Positions 36,755 to 48,830 of a stretch of DNA of 64,000 bases are shown here, piece by piece. Position 1 is the stretch's first letter; each line of letters opens with the position of its first letter. Origin of the DNA: Candidatus Caldilinea saccharophila (GTDB lineage: Bacteria > Chloroflexota > Anaerolineae > Caldilineales > Caldilineaceae); contig JADJVW010000015.1 of the NCBI GenBank assembly GCA_016710365.1, positions 124,001-188,000 on the forward strand, written 5' to 3'. Both the position numbers and the translations under genes were made by a program. The notes below the pieces were generated by a model. The model saw only the letters and a list, made by a program, of their open reading frames with translations. It was not told where the DNA came from and ran no database searches.

Positions 36755-37153
36755 CTATGCGGCTGGTCCTTCATCGGTAGCAGCGTCGTTCTGGTGCTGG
36801 GCGGCGCGTTCTGCGGCGATCTGGCGCAGCAGTTCGTCCACGCGGGCGGCCATGATGGGCGATTCGTCATAGGTGAAGAAAAGTTCTGGCGCGGCGCGCA
36901 ATGCCAGCCGCTTTGCCAATTGCGTGCGCAGATAGGGCATCGCGCTGCGCAGCGCCTGGAGCAGATCGCGACGCGGCACGGTCTCGTCGTCGTGACTGAC
37001 GAAGACGCGCACATTGCGCAGATCTTTGCTCACGCGCACGTCGGTCACATTCACCAGGCTGATGCGTGGATCTTGCAATTCACCGGCCAGCATGATGCTC
37101 AATTCCTCATAAATCAGCCCAGCCACACGTTGTTGGCGTATTTCTGTAGACAT
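36755..37153 (-). CDS. rbfA: Ribosome-binding factor A
   Basis: A 132-residue KH-fold ribosome maturation factor that binds the 30S subunit during late 16S rRNA processing and helps at low temperature. The start at 37153 (MSTEIRQQRVAGLIYEELS) matches the family N-terminus. PRISLVNVTDVRVSKDLRNV and VRVFVSHDD are the KH strands; LRTQLAKRLALRAAPELFF is the conserved C-terminal helix and strand. The C-terminal tail is Ala/Gln-rich. It is the distal gene of the nusA-ylxR-infB-rbfA block, separated from infB by 137 bases that contain a strong stem. Confidence 0.92.
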   Translation of the reverse strand: MSTEIRQQRVAGLIYEELSIMLAGELQDPRISLVNVTDVRVSKDLRNVRVFVSHDDETVPRRDLLQALRSAMPYLRTQLAKRLALRAAPELFFTYDESPIMAARVDELLRQIAAERAAQHQNDAATDEGPAA

Positions 37154-37193
37154 AAGTTTATCCTGTGGCGCAAGGGAGATTGCAGAATCATTT

Positions 37194-37238
37194 GCCGACA
37201 GGCTCACACGCGGGTGGATGGTGCGTGAGCCTGTCGGC
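37194..37238. terminator. 14-bp stem between infB and rbfA
   Basis: The perfect arms GCCGACAGGCTCAC (37194-37207) and GTGAGCCTGTCGGC (37225-37238) flank a 17-base loop. It lies 53 bases after the infB stop and 41 bases before the rbfA start on the minus strand. There is no T run, so partial attenuation or RNA processing is more likely than full termination. Confidence 0.55.
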
Positions 37239-37290
37239 GCAATAGAGACGAAAGAATCTCCCGATCTCCTATTTTCTACTCTCCCGCTTG

Positions 37291-39270
<1,980 letters not shown>

Positions 39271-39777
39271 ACTCCCCATCCCTTTCGCCCCAAAACGGGT
39301 ATCTCTCAATCAATCGCCCTACGCTCATGTGAGGATGGGGCGAAGCCAATTGCAATCAAGCCTTGCGCGTTGCAAGGATGCATCCACCCGTACACCGGCA
39401 GGTAAGCATGGCCTGTCTGTGCGCGAGCGAACAAAACGATGACGATTGACAGCTTTACGAACGAAGTGTGCGAAGTCCGGATTGTGGAGATGAAAGGAAG
39501 CAAGGAGGCTTCCCCATGAGACGGGGTAAGAGCGTTGCTTACATACGCACCCTCACCTGAACCTGCCTCTGTTCCATTTCCCACACCGGTGCTTGCGCAG
39601 ACGCGGCCTTGATGGCCCCGCGCATCATCACCCGTTTATCGGCCGTCATGACCGCCGGTCCCAATGGACATTTTTGCCTTGCGTTTCATGATCCCACGTT
39701 TCATCCCAACCTGTTTGATGTGTAATGCGTGATGCGTAATATGCAATGAGTTACGCATCACGCATTACACTGAATTC
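39271..39777. other. 507-base gap between ylxR and infB
   Basis: No convincing gene was found on either strand. This is unusually long for two genes that are normally almost contiguous. The gap contains a family-C palindrome at 39721-39769 just after the ylxR stop codon, and otherwise GC-mixed sequence without a recognisable RNA motif. A separate infB promoter may be present but no clear -35/-10 pair could be assigned. Confidence 0.5.
39721..39769. repeat. Family-C palindrome after ylxR
   Basis: The arms TGTAATGCGTGATGCGTAA (39721-39739) and TTACGCATCACGCATTACA (39751-39769) are exact complements over 19 bases with an 11-base loop. On the minus strand it begins 8 bases after the ylxR stop codon, so it probably shapes the transcript end or attenuates infB. 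Confidence 0.8.
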
Positions 39778-40080
39778 TCATTCTCCACCCACTGCGTCCA
39801 GAGTTTCGCCAAATGCAGCAAGCAGGGTCCGCTCTTCCGCCGTCAGCTTCGTGCGCAGCGCCTGCTCTAACCGGCTGCCTTTCATCGCTGCCTCCCAGCA
39901 CGCTGGGCTGCGGTGGATGTAGGCGCCGCGGCCGGCCAGCTTGCCAGTCGGATCGACGACGACGCCCTGCGTCGTACGCACGACCCGCAAGAAGGTGCGC
40001 TTGCCCTCCGTCTGCCGACAGCCGATGCAGGTGCGGATCGGTGTGTGTTTGACGCGACCGCCCTGCGTTTGTTGCACCAT
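39778..40080 (-). CDS. ylxR: YlxR (RnpM)-family RNA-binding protein
   Basis: A 100-residue member of the DUF448/YlxR family, which binds RNA and was recently linked to RNase P modulation. The defining RTCIGCRQTEGKRTFLRVVR is at residues 17-36, and GKLAGRGAYIHRSPACWEAA follows. Its position immediately downstream of nusA on the same strand (59-base gap) is the classical arrangement. The start at 40080 is favoured because the motif lies at the expected distance. Confidence 0.92.
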   Translation of the reverse strand: MVQQTQGGRVKHTPIRTCIGCRQTEGKRTFLRVVRTTQGVVVDPTGKLAGRGAYIHRSPACWEAAMKGSRLEQALRTKLTAEERTLLAAFGETLDAVGGE

Positions 40081-40139
40081 TATAGCGTATACTCCGCATG
40101 CAGGCAGAAACCTGGCTCACGATCTGGCAGCATAATCGA

Positions 40140-41885
40140 TCAAAATTCGTCGTCTTCGAGGCCCCAGCCGCGCTTGCCTGCCGGCTTTTTGCCCTTGCCT
40201 TTGGATACTGCTTTCCCCTTGCCTTTTGCTTTGCCTTTTGCTTTGCCGCCCGTCTCAAAGGTATCTTCCTCGGCTTCCTCTTCCTCATAGCCGGCGAGCA
40301 ACTCAGCGGGCACTTCGATATCTTCTTCGGAGAATGCGAACTTTTTCCGCTCCGCCATGCGCGCGCGCAACATGTCCGCTGTAATCACTTCAGGCAGATC
40401 TTCTTGCGCAACTTCGGCGGGCGGCGCGTCCTCAACGGACGGTGGCGCCGGCGTGGTCTCCAATTCGGAGAAGGCGGCTTCGGAGGGAAGGCGTGCTTCC
40501 TCCGACAATTCGGTGGGCCATTCCGGCGCACCCGGCTGCGGAGCGGGCATCCCGCCGCCCATTTCCTCAGCGGCAAAAGCACCCTCGCCAAAGGCGGGTT
40601 GGTCGCTGTCGCTGACCTCGGCCAGCAGATCCTCAAAGCTGCGGAACTCGCCGGCCAGAATCTCGGGCGCTTCGACCGTCTCGCCTGAACGCAGCGCCTG
40701 CGCGGCCTGGAAGAGGCGATCTTCCACATCATCACCCTCGCTGCGCAGGATGCGCTCGGCCTTGGCCAGCAGATCTTCAGTGGCCTTGATCGCAGCTTCC
40801 TGGGCGCGGTCGGCGATGACGCGATCCAGCCCTTCGGTGTGCGCTTCGCTATCGCTCTTGATGTCGATGCGCCAGCCAGTCAACTTGGCAGCCAGCCGGG
40901 CGTTCTGCCCTTCCTTGCCGATGGCAAGGCTCAATTGGCGGTCGGGCACTATCACGGTGGCGGTTTTGATGGCGCCGCTTTCGTCGAGCAGCACCGCTTG
41001 CACCTTGGCCGGGCTGAGTGCGTTGGAAATATAGCGCGCCAGCGTGGTGTCCCATTCCACCACGTCGATCTTTTCGCCGGCCAGCTCGTTGACGATGTTC
41101 TGGATGCGCAGCCCACGCAGCCCGACGCAACTGCCTACTGCATCGATGCCTGGTATGGTCGCCTGCACTGCCACTTTGCTGCGTTGCCCAGGCTCGCGCG
41201 CGATCGATTTGATCTCGACTTTGCCGTCGCGCACTTCAGGGATTTCTTGCTCCATCAACCGGCGCAGCAAATTGCGGTGGGTGCGCGAAATTTTGATGAC
41301 CGGCCCGCGCGTGCTTTTATGCACGTCCACCACATAGACTTTGAGATAGTCGCCGCGGCGCAGCTTCTCGGTGGGAATCTGGTCCTCGCGCATCATCAAG
41401 CACTCGTGCTTGTCGTCGAGCAGCAACGAGATCGCGCCCGACTGTGTGTCGATGCTGCGCACCTGCGCCGTGATCACCTCATTGACGCGGTGCGCGAAAT
41501 TCTCGTAAACCGTGTCGCGTTCGGCCTCACGAATGCGCTGCAGGATGACCTGCTTGGCAGTCTGGGCAGCGATGCGACCGAACTCGGTGGGCGTGTTGGG
41601 AACCGCAACCACGTCACCCAGGTTGGCGGTGGGCGACAGACGCCGCGCCGCTGCTTCGGTGATCTCGGTGCGCTCGTTAAAAATTTCGTCCACCACTTCG
41701 CGCTCGGTGAAGACTTGCATCTCTCCGCTGATGCGGTCGACCTGCGCCGTAACATTAGCAACCGGGCCATAGTTGCGCTTGTAGGCGGAGATGAGCGCGG
41801 CCTCGATCGCCTCAAAAATTACTTCACGGTCCAACCCTTTATCCGTCGCTACCTGGTTGATGCCCGCAATCAATGCCTTGGACAT
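40140..41885 (-). CDS. nusA: Transcription termination/antitermination factor NusA
   Basis: A 581-residue RNA polymerase-associated factor. The N-terminal RNAP-binding domain (ALIAGINQVATDKGLDREVI, residues 3-22) is followed by an S1 domain near 135-200 (RRGDYLKVYVVDVHK) and tandem KH domains near 205-350 (VGSCVGLRGLRIQNIVNELA; LAIGKEGQNARLAAKLTGW). The C-terminal 230 residues form an acidic, low-complexity region with a Lys/Gly-rich end, replacing the acidic repeats of enterobacterial NusA. It is the first gene of the block; rimP, which usually precedes nusA, is not in the window. A likely promoter lies 130 bases upstream. Confidence 0.95.
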   Translation of the reverse strand: MSKALIAGINQVATDKGLDREVIFEAIEAALISAYKRNYGPVANVTAQVDRISGEMQVFTEREVVDEIFNERTEITEAAARRLSPTANLGDVVAVPNTPTEFGRIAAQTAKQVILQRIREAERDTVYENFAHRVNEVITAQVRSIDTQSGAISLLLDDKHECLMMREDQIPTEKLRRGDYLKVYVVDVHKSTRGPVIKISRTHRNLLRRLMEQEIPEVRDGKVEIKSIAREPGQRSKVAVQATIPGIDAVGSCVGLRGLRIQNIVNELAGEKIDVVEWDTTLARYISNALSPAKVQAVLLDESGAIKTATVIVPDRQLSLAIGKEGQNARLAAKLTGWRIDIKSDSEAHTEGLDRVIADRAQEAAIKATEDLLAKAERILRSEGDDVEDRLFQAAQALRSGETVEAPEILAGEFRSFEDLLAEVSDSDQPAFGEGAFAAEEMGGGMPAPQPGAPEWPTELSEEARLPSEAAFSELETTPAPPSVEDAPPAEVAQEDLPEVITADMLRARMAERKKFAFSEEDIEVPAELLAGYEEEEAEEDTFETGGKAKGKAKGKGKAVSKGKGKKPAGKRGWGLEDDEF

Positions 41886-42411
41886 GCCTGCTCTCTCTTT
41901 GGTTATTTATCCCATATAACAACAAAAGTGGGGGCTGCCCACTTTCGCCAAACTCACTCGACTCCCCCAGCGCCACCGTCCCTCGCAAACACCAAGGGGC
42001 GATTCGCTACAAACAGCACTATAGCACAGGGAAATGAGGAACGCAAGCGCGGCTGATTCTCGATGAAAATTGGACGCGCCTCGCGTCAAAAAGTCCCAGT
42101 TTGGACAAGTCGCTTGGTGGACGCAGCGGCGATGGGTTTTGACCTTCCGACGCAGAAGACGCCTGGCAAAATGCACAGGATGCAACAGGTCGCACATTCA
42201 TGGCAGATGGACGTAGAAGTGCGCCAGAGGGCGCAGGGCGTTGCTGCGTCATTAGTAGCAGGATTATCTAGAAATCAGCATATTGTGTAGAAAGCTAAAC
42301 TATTTGTCGCTAGAGGAGACCGCGCCCGGCTTTCTATAATGGCAACCAGGGTTGTCCCACCTGTGGGGCGACTGCCGATGTCCATTTTACGCAACAATCG
42401 GGAGATAGACC
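41886..42411. other. 526-base gap between divergent nusA and the delta-60 gene
   Basis: No gene is supported here, and rimP is absent. The region holds the inferred nusA promoter (42018-42046, minus strand) and a TATAAT hexamer at 42335-42340 that may serve the delta-60 gene on the plus strand, though no good -35 box accompanies it. Confidence 0.55.
42018..42046 (-). promoter_or_regulatory. Candidate sigma-70 promoter of the nusA block
   Basis: On the minus strand TTGCGT (42046-42041) and TATAGT (42023-42018) are 17 bases apart. Transcription would begin near 42011, about 126 bases ahead of the nusA start. Spacing is ideal; both boxes deviate from the consensus by one or two bases. Confidence 0.45.
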
Positions 42412-45400
42412 ATGAACATCTGTGCGCTTATTATCCAATCGGCCAGAACCTCAAGGGTGTTGAGCGTCCTGCACTGGCTAACACTTTGTCTAATCCTGAT
42501 TTTACCTGCGACGATAGGGGGGGGGTGGGCCGAATCTGCTTACGCCCAGTCGGCAGATGCTGCATTTGCGCCGAATGTCAACGGGGCTGTCTTGGCAACT
42601 GAGATTCAGCCGGATGGCAAGGTAGTGATCGCAGGCAGTTTTACACAGGTAAATGGACAACCTCGAAGCTATCTGGCCCGCCTGCTGCCCAACGGCGTCC
42701 TTGATGCTTCACTGAATGTTACGCTGAACGGTGAGGTCAAAACAATCAAACTTCTACCAGACGGCAGTATGCTGCTCGGCGGCAGTTTTAACAGGCGGGA
42801 GGCGTCAATCGCTATCGGATTGCCCGCATCTTACCGAATGGCCAGGTGGACGGCTCCTTTGCGCCCATTAGCGAATCGGTCGCCTATATCAATGGGACGG
42901 TATGGGCGATCGAAGTTCAATCCGACAACAAGCTCCTGATTGGGGGAGACTTTTCATTTTTCTATAACGGTGCGAACGCCTATTCCCGGTTGGTCCGTCT
43001 CAATTCAGACGGTTCGTTGGATGCTACATTTCAGGTTGCGATCAATGATTCTGTGCGGACGATTGCCGTCCAGTCTACTGGAAAGCTCGTGATCGGCGGC
43101 TTGTTTAAAAACATCAACGCAGTATCTGTTTTTCGTCTTGCGCGGCTTACTGCCAATGGGGCGTTGGATCCAGGTTGGACTGCTCAAAGTGACGGGATCG
43201 TTCACCATATTTTGGTTCGCCAGGATGACAAACTGATCGTCGTCGGCAATTTCACTACAATAGCAGGTGTTTCCAGAAAGCGTATTGTCCAGTTAAGTGC
43301 GGATGGTGCGTTCGACCCCAGTTTTGTCGGCTATTCCGAAGGCCCGAATATTTATGCTGCACATCTGCTTAGGAGCGGAAACATTCTTATCGCCGGTGAT
43401 TTTGTGACGGTCAACGGCGCGAGCCACAGTCGAATTGCTCAACTGGATGTTACGGGCGCGATAGTCCCAGACTTTCAAGCAGCTTTGGATGGGCCAGGCT
43501 ATGCGATCGGCGTCAACGCAGACGACACGATGATCGTGGGCGGGGCGTTTGCGCTCGTCAATGGCGCCGCGCGGAATAACGTCGCTTTGCTGGGACGGAG
43601 TGGGGTGGTTGATCTCCCGTTTAATCTGCAATCTAATGGCATTGTTTATGCATTCAGTTCCAACCCTAAAGGGGAGATTTTGGCAGGCGGCTCCTTTAGC
43701 ACAATGGGTGGGCAGGTAGTCAATGGCCTTGTCCGGTTGACGCCTTCGGCAATGGTTGACGCCAACTTTTTGCCCACGGTCATCGGGAGTGTTTATAGCT
43801 TGTTGGTTGCACCGGACGGAACGTTGACCGTAGGGGGCGCTTTCAGCAAGATCGCGGGACAGTCGTATGCCAATCTGGCGCGCTTCGACGCCGCCGACGC
43901 GCTGGTTCCTAGCTTTACTCCCAACCCCAATGGGCCTGTTTTCAGTATAATGCACCACACCGGTGGTCAACTGCTGGTAGCGGGAAATTTCACGCAGATC
44001 GGCGGCGTGAGCGCCCAACATCTTGTGCGTCTGAACGGCGACGGTGCGCTGGACGCTACCTTTGCCCCCAATCCCTCGGCGCCTGTGCGCACGCTTGCCG
44101 CTGACGCCCACAATGGCATCGTCGTCGGCGGCGCGTTTACGACAATTTCTGGCCATGCCGCAGGCCGTCTGGCGCGCCTCGCCAGTGATGGTTCATATGA
44201 TGCAACGTTTGCAGCAAGCGCCAATGCTGACGTTTACGTGCTTCTCGTTCAACCGGATGGCCGCATTGTGGTTGGCGGCGCGTTTACGCAGATCAACAAT
44301 ACACCACGCGCCTATCTGGTGCGGCTCGAGGCGGACGGCACGATCGACTCCTCCTTTGCGCCGACTTTGGCGTTCGATGCGCCTGTCTATGCGCTGGCGC
44401 TGCAGCCGGATGGCAAATTGCTCATTGGCGGCGCGTTCACCACGGCTGTAGTGGAAAGCGCACCTGTCACGCGGAATCGTATTGCACGCCTCGACGCCCT
44501 CGGCAACCTTGACATGACATACGACCCCAATGCCAACGGTACGGTGTACGCCATTGGATTGCTGTCAGATGGGCGAGCCATGATCGGCGGCGCCTTTACC
44601 ACCGTAGGCGGCCAGGCCCATCCATTTATCGCACGGTTGAACAGTGATCTGGCGGCGTTTCAACAGTTGTCTGTGAGCAGCGATGGCGACAGCCTGCTGT
44701 GGACGCAGAATGGCGCCGGCCCCGAGTTGATTGCCGCCAGTTTTGAGACGTCGAATGACGGTGTGACATTTTTGTCAGCGGGCAGCGGAGTGCGCACGCC
44801 TCTGGGGTGGAAGATTACCGGCCTTGCGTTGGCGATGAATCAGAATGTATGGGTGCGTGGGTTTGGGCAATACCCTAGCGGCCAGTCCAATGGATCGGCC
44901 TCTGCCTATACCTCGGTGCGCATGGCCTATGTACGCGCCGCCGATGTAATGATGACGACGCAAGTGCAAGGAGGGGTTGCGCAACCTGCCGATTGGGTCT
45001 ACACAGCCAATGGAAAACAGGTTGCTGGCAACGCTACGCTTCGCATTGACCCTGGCATCTATACGGTAACCTATACTGGGCCGGCAAATTATACACGGAC
45101 CAGCGCAACCGGTGCGTGCAGCGTGGCGAATGACGTGATCACACTGAATGCTGCGCTAGGCGCCAATACCTGTACGCTGACGTTTACGCGTGACACAGGC
45201 GCTGTAACTTTTGCTGCGGTAGTGGAAGGCGGCGTGGCCCAGCCGGCTGATTTCGACTTTACCGTGCTAACCCAAACGGTCGCTCACAACGGCCAGGCTG
45301 TGCTGGAGACCGGTCTTTACAATGTCACTGAAAATGGACCAGCCGGCTATGCGCCGCGCCAGGCTACAGGCGTGTGCGCGCTGGTGAACGGTGTCATCCA

Positions 45401-47062
45401 ACTCACCGTCAGTAAGACAGGTGGGACATGCACGGTGACCAATACGCGGCCGGTCACCATCACCAAGGCGGTCGAAGGCGGCAATGCGGCGCCTGCTGAC
45501 TGGAGTTTTATCGTCGCCGACCAGACGATCTCGCACACCGGCCAACTGCTGTTGGCGCCGGGCGTCTATCCTGTGACGGAGAGCGGCCCGGCAGGTTACT
45601 CATTGGCGGCGGCCGGCGGCGATTGTGCGCTGGTTGACGGCGCGGCGCAGCTTACCGTGCCAGCTACCTCCGGCAGCACTGGCGTCTGCACCTCACCAAT
45701 CGACGCGACACCGGGACGATTACTTTCCGCACCACAGTGGAAGGAAGCGGCGCGGCGGCGGATAGTTTCACCTATACTGTGCTCGGTCAGAATGCCAGCG
45801 GCAACGATGGTCAAATCACGTTGCCGACCGATGATTACACGGTTTCGATCGCGGGGCCAGCGGGCTTTGCGCCACGGCTGACCGGCGGCGCCTGCACACT
45901 CGTCGATGGCATGGTGCGCCTTGCCGTCAGCAAGCCAGGCGGTGACTGCACGATCACGATGACGCGCCTGGTCAAACTTTTCAACGTTGTCGAAGGCGGG
46001 ACGCGCAATCCGGCTTCGTGGTCGATGCGGGTGGGTGAACAGACGATGCTGCACAACCGCACGGTGCTGCTGGCCCCAGGCATTTATACACCGACGCTGC
46101 AAGGCTTTATTTCAACCTACACGCTGCTCGATGCACACGACGACTGTGAACTTGATGCCCTGGGAGAAACGGTCACGCTGACGGCGCCGGGCAACGGCCT
46201 GTGCACCCTGGTGCATCGCCGCAAAACTGGCGACATCACTTTTACGCGCGTGATACAAGGCGGCGGTGCGCAACCTTCCGAGTGGGTCACGATGGTCAAC
46301 GGTCAGCCGATGCCGATGGGTCAACCAGTCAAGATCGACACCAATACCTATGTGGTGACCGAATCTGGTCCGCCTGACTACGTGGTAATATCGGCGTCTG
46401 GCGTCTGCACACTCGACAGGGGACAGATTAAACTCGTTGTCACCACTGAAGGCGGTGAATGCACCTTGATCAGTAAACGCGGGATTGGCCCCGTCGGGTT
46501 CGTGATCAATCCGGGCGGTGGCAATGCACAGCCGGATGCTTGGTCATTCATGGTCAACGGTCAGATCGTGCCGCACAATGGCGCCTTGCTCATGCCGGTC
46601 GGCCTGTACACGGTGACCGTGCAAGGCCCGGCAGGCTATACCGTGGTCAGCGCGTCAGGCATCTGTAGCCTCACGGAAGCTGGCAATGTTCAGCTTACTG
46701 TCGGCGTGGAAGGGGGGACGTGCAATCTGAATAGCGCTTACGACGCAGGGGGCGTTGGTGCAATCGGCTTTTTTGTTGCCCCCAGCGACGATTTTCCGCC
46801 TGAGGCGTGGTCGTTCGTGGTCAACAGCCAGGAAGTCGATCACAATCAGACGCTGCTCATGCCTGTAGGAACTTATGGAGTCACCGTCAACGGGCCGTTT
46901 GGCTATCATGTGGCGGGCGCCAGCGGTGCGTGTGCGCTAGCTGACGGTGCAGTGCGCGTAACCGTCACTGTCTTTGGCGGCGCGTGCACGGTGCAGACGA
47001 CGCCCGACGCGCCGGTTGATCTACCTTTTACGACTTTCTTGCCCTCAGTCGCTAACCAGTAG
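42412..47062 (+). CDS. Giant secreted delta-60 propeller protein with Cys-paired repeats, two frameshifts
   Basis: One coding unit of about 1550 residues read through two indels (about 42805 and 45695). A signal helix (VLSVLHWLTLCLILILPATI) is followed by 14 consecutive repeats of about 49 residues of the delta-60 type, for example VYVLLVQPDGRIVVGGAFTQ and VYALALQPDGKLLIGGAFTT, enough for two seven-bladed propellers. After a linker come eight repeats of about 80 residues with an EGG.A.PA.(W/F) opening, a YTVTESGPAGY-like core and two conserved cysteines each, resembling SpaA/prealbumin-like folds. The protein ends LPFTTFLPSVANQ, similar to the nuclease C-terminus. It is probably a cell-surface adhesin or scaffold. 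The first break lies between two well-formed repeats (SFN and NRYRIARILPNG); the second is repaired by one C (CTL-TNRRDTG). Confidence 0.8.
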
Positions 47063-47210
47063 AAGCTTGGAAAGTGCGAGAGTAAAACCTGGCCGATCAG
47101 ACAACTATGGTGCATCGGACTGTAGTTGTCTGATCGTAAACAATGCGCTTACACCCCTTGAAACCCAATAGAAAACGCATTGAGGGCAAAAGTTGCGCCG
47201 CGGATAGGGG

Positions 47211-48825
47211 ATGAATGTGCAAGTCAGCGCCTCTTGGTTATTTGGAATCAGCACCATCGTCGCGTTGTGGATTGCGCCCGATAAGAGCGCGGCGCTGGTG
47301 GCCGCCGGCTTGCTGTTGGGCGGGCTGATGGGCGCCTGGCTGCTGGCCTGGGTTGGCCGCGCGCGCGCGACGCGCGTCGCCTTGCTTGGCTGCCTCGGTC
47401 TGGCTGTCACGGCAGGAGCGGCTATGCTGGCGCTTTATGCAGTGATGTCCGGTTCATTAGCCGCAGAGGCCCAATCCAGCGCTATCAATGCAAATGTGCT
47501 GGCTGGCGCCCTGGTGATCTCGCTGGCAATGGGCGCAATGGGCGCGGTCTGGTTGTGGGCGCAGCTCGTCCCTTCACCAAGGTGGTGGATTGTAGCCGCG
47601 CTGGCAGTTTGGGGCGTACTCTGGCTGGGCAGCGCGCTTGTCCTGATCGCCACCGGTTCGCGCGGTGCATGGGGCGCTTTGCTTGTCGCCGCCCTGGCCG
47701 CCGCCGGTTGGATGTTGCGCCCCTGGGCCGCACGTCGTATGCGAGGAGCGGGCGCGGCGGTCGACGCTGCTTTTCTGGTGGCTGCAGCGACGGGTGTGGC
47801 GCTGTGGCTTGGATGGCTGCAAATGGCGCCGCCAGATCTCCCTGCTGGTGACCGCGTGGCGCTCTGGCGCGATGGGCTTGCCCTGGCCGGCGACGCCCCC
47901 TTCACGGGTTCGGGATTGCGCAGCACGATGATGGCGCTTTCCACCTACGTCTATATCCTCCACGTGGGCTATATTTCACATGTTCACAACCTGTACTTGG
48001 AACTGGCCGTGGAGCAGGGGGCTGCTGGGGCTGATCGCCTGGCTCTGTCTGGTCTGCTCGGCTTTGAGCGCGCTGGTGCAAGCTAGATCGCGGCGAGTAA
48101 CACCCATCGGGATGCAAGCTGCTTTGCTGGCGGCGTTGGTTGCGCTGCTGGTGCATGGGCTGGTCGACGCTGGTCTCTATGCCTCGCGTCTGGCTTTCCT
48201 GATCTTTCTGCCGATCGGCGCGGCGTGGGCTGCGGGCGGGCGTGCACACGCCGCTGACCTGGAGGCGCGCAGTCGCCGCCTGCTCGGGGCGTTGGCGCCG
48301 CTGGCCGCCGTCGCGCTGCTCTTTGCGTGGCCCGGCAGCCGTGCGGGCTGGCAGGCCAATCTAGGCGTGACCGCGCAAACGCAGGCCGAGCTTTTTCTCT
48401 ACACCTGGCCGGAATGGCCGATGCAGGATGCGCTGCGGCGCAGCCCGGCCATCGATTTGGAACCGGCGGTTGCCCGCTATCAAGCGGCGCTTGCCATCGA
48501 CCCGACAGATGCCGTCGCCAATCGACGCCTGGGTCAGATCGCCCTCTCGCAAGGCGATTTATCCCAGGCGCGCGTCTTGTTGGAGGCTGCCTATCTGCAC
48601 AGCCCAGCGCATGTTGCCACGCGTCTGCTGCTGGGCGAAGTGTATGCACTCGATGGAGAAACTACGCGCGCCGCGGCGCTCTGGCAGACGATCGATGTCC
48701 ACCTGGGTCAGTTGGCGGGCCGCCGCTGGTGGGTGAACCACAGCGCCAGCGCGGCGCAGCGCACAAATTTTGATGCGGCGTTGGCCGAACTAGCCGCCTT
48801 GGGCGGCGGACGGTCGAGCGAGTGA
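47211..48825 (+). CDS. O-antigen ligase/polymerase-family membrane protein with TPR tail, frameshifted
   Basis: Multi-pass protein of about 537 residues. About ten hydrophobic helices run from SWLFGISTIVALWIAPDKSA onward; the Wzy_C-type loop includes GDRVALWRDGLALAGDAPFTGSG and ISHVHNLYLELAVEQG. In the G run at 48018-48022 one extra G shifts the frame; the alternative frame resumes GLLGLIAWLCLVCSALSALV and ends in a soluble TPR-like region (AVARYQAALAIDPTDAVANR, ALSQGDLSQARVLLEAAY). Such proteins polymerise or transfer lipid-linked glycans. A second family member lies at 58984, so polymerase and ligase roles may be split. Confidence 0.8.
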
Positions 48826-48830
48826 TTCCA

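Noticed and set aside
40839..42056. Open plus-strand frame of 405 codons opposite nusA
   Set aside because: Same reasoning as for infB; NusA is complete on the minus strand.
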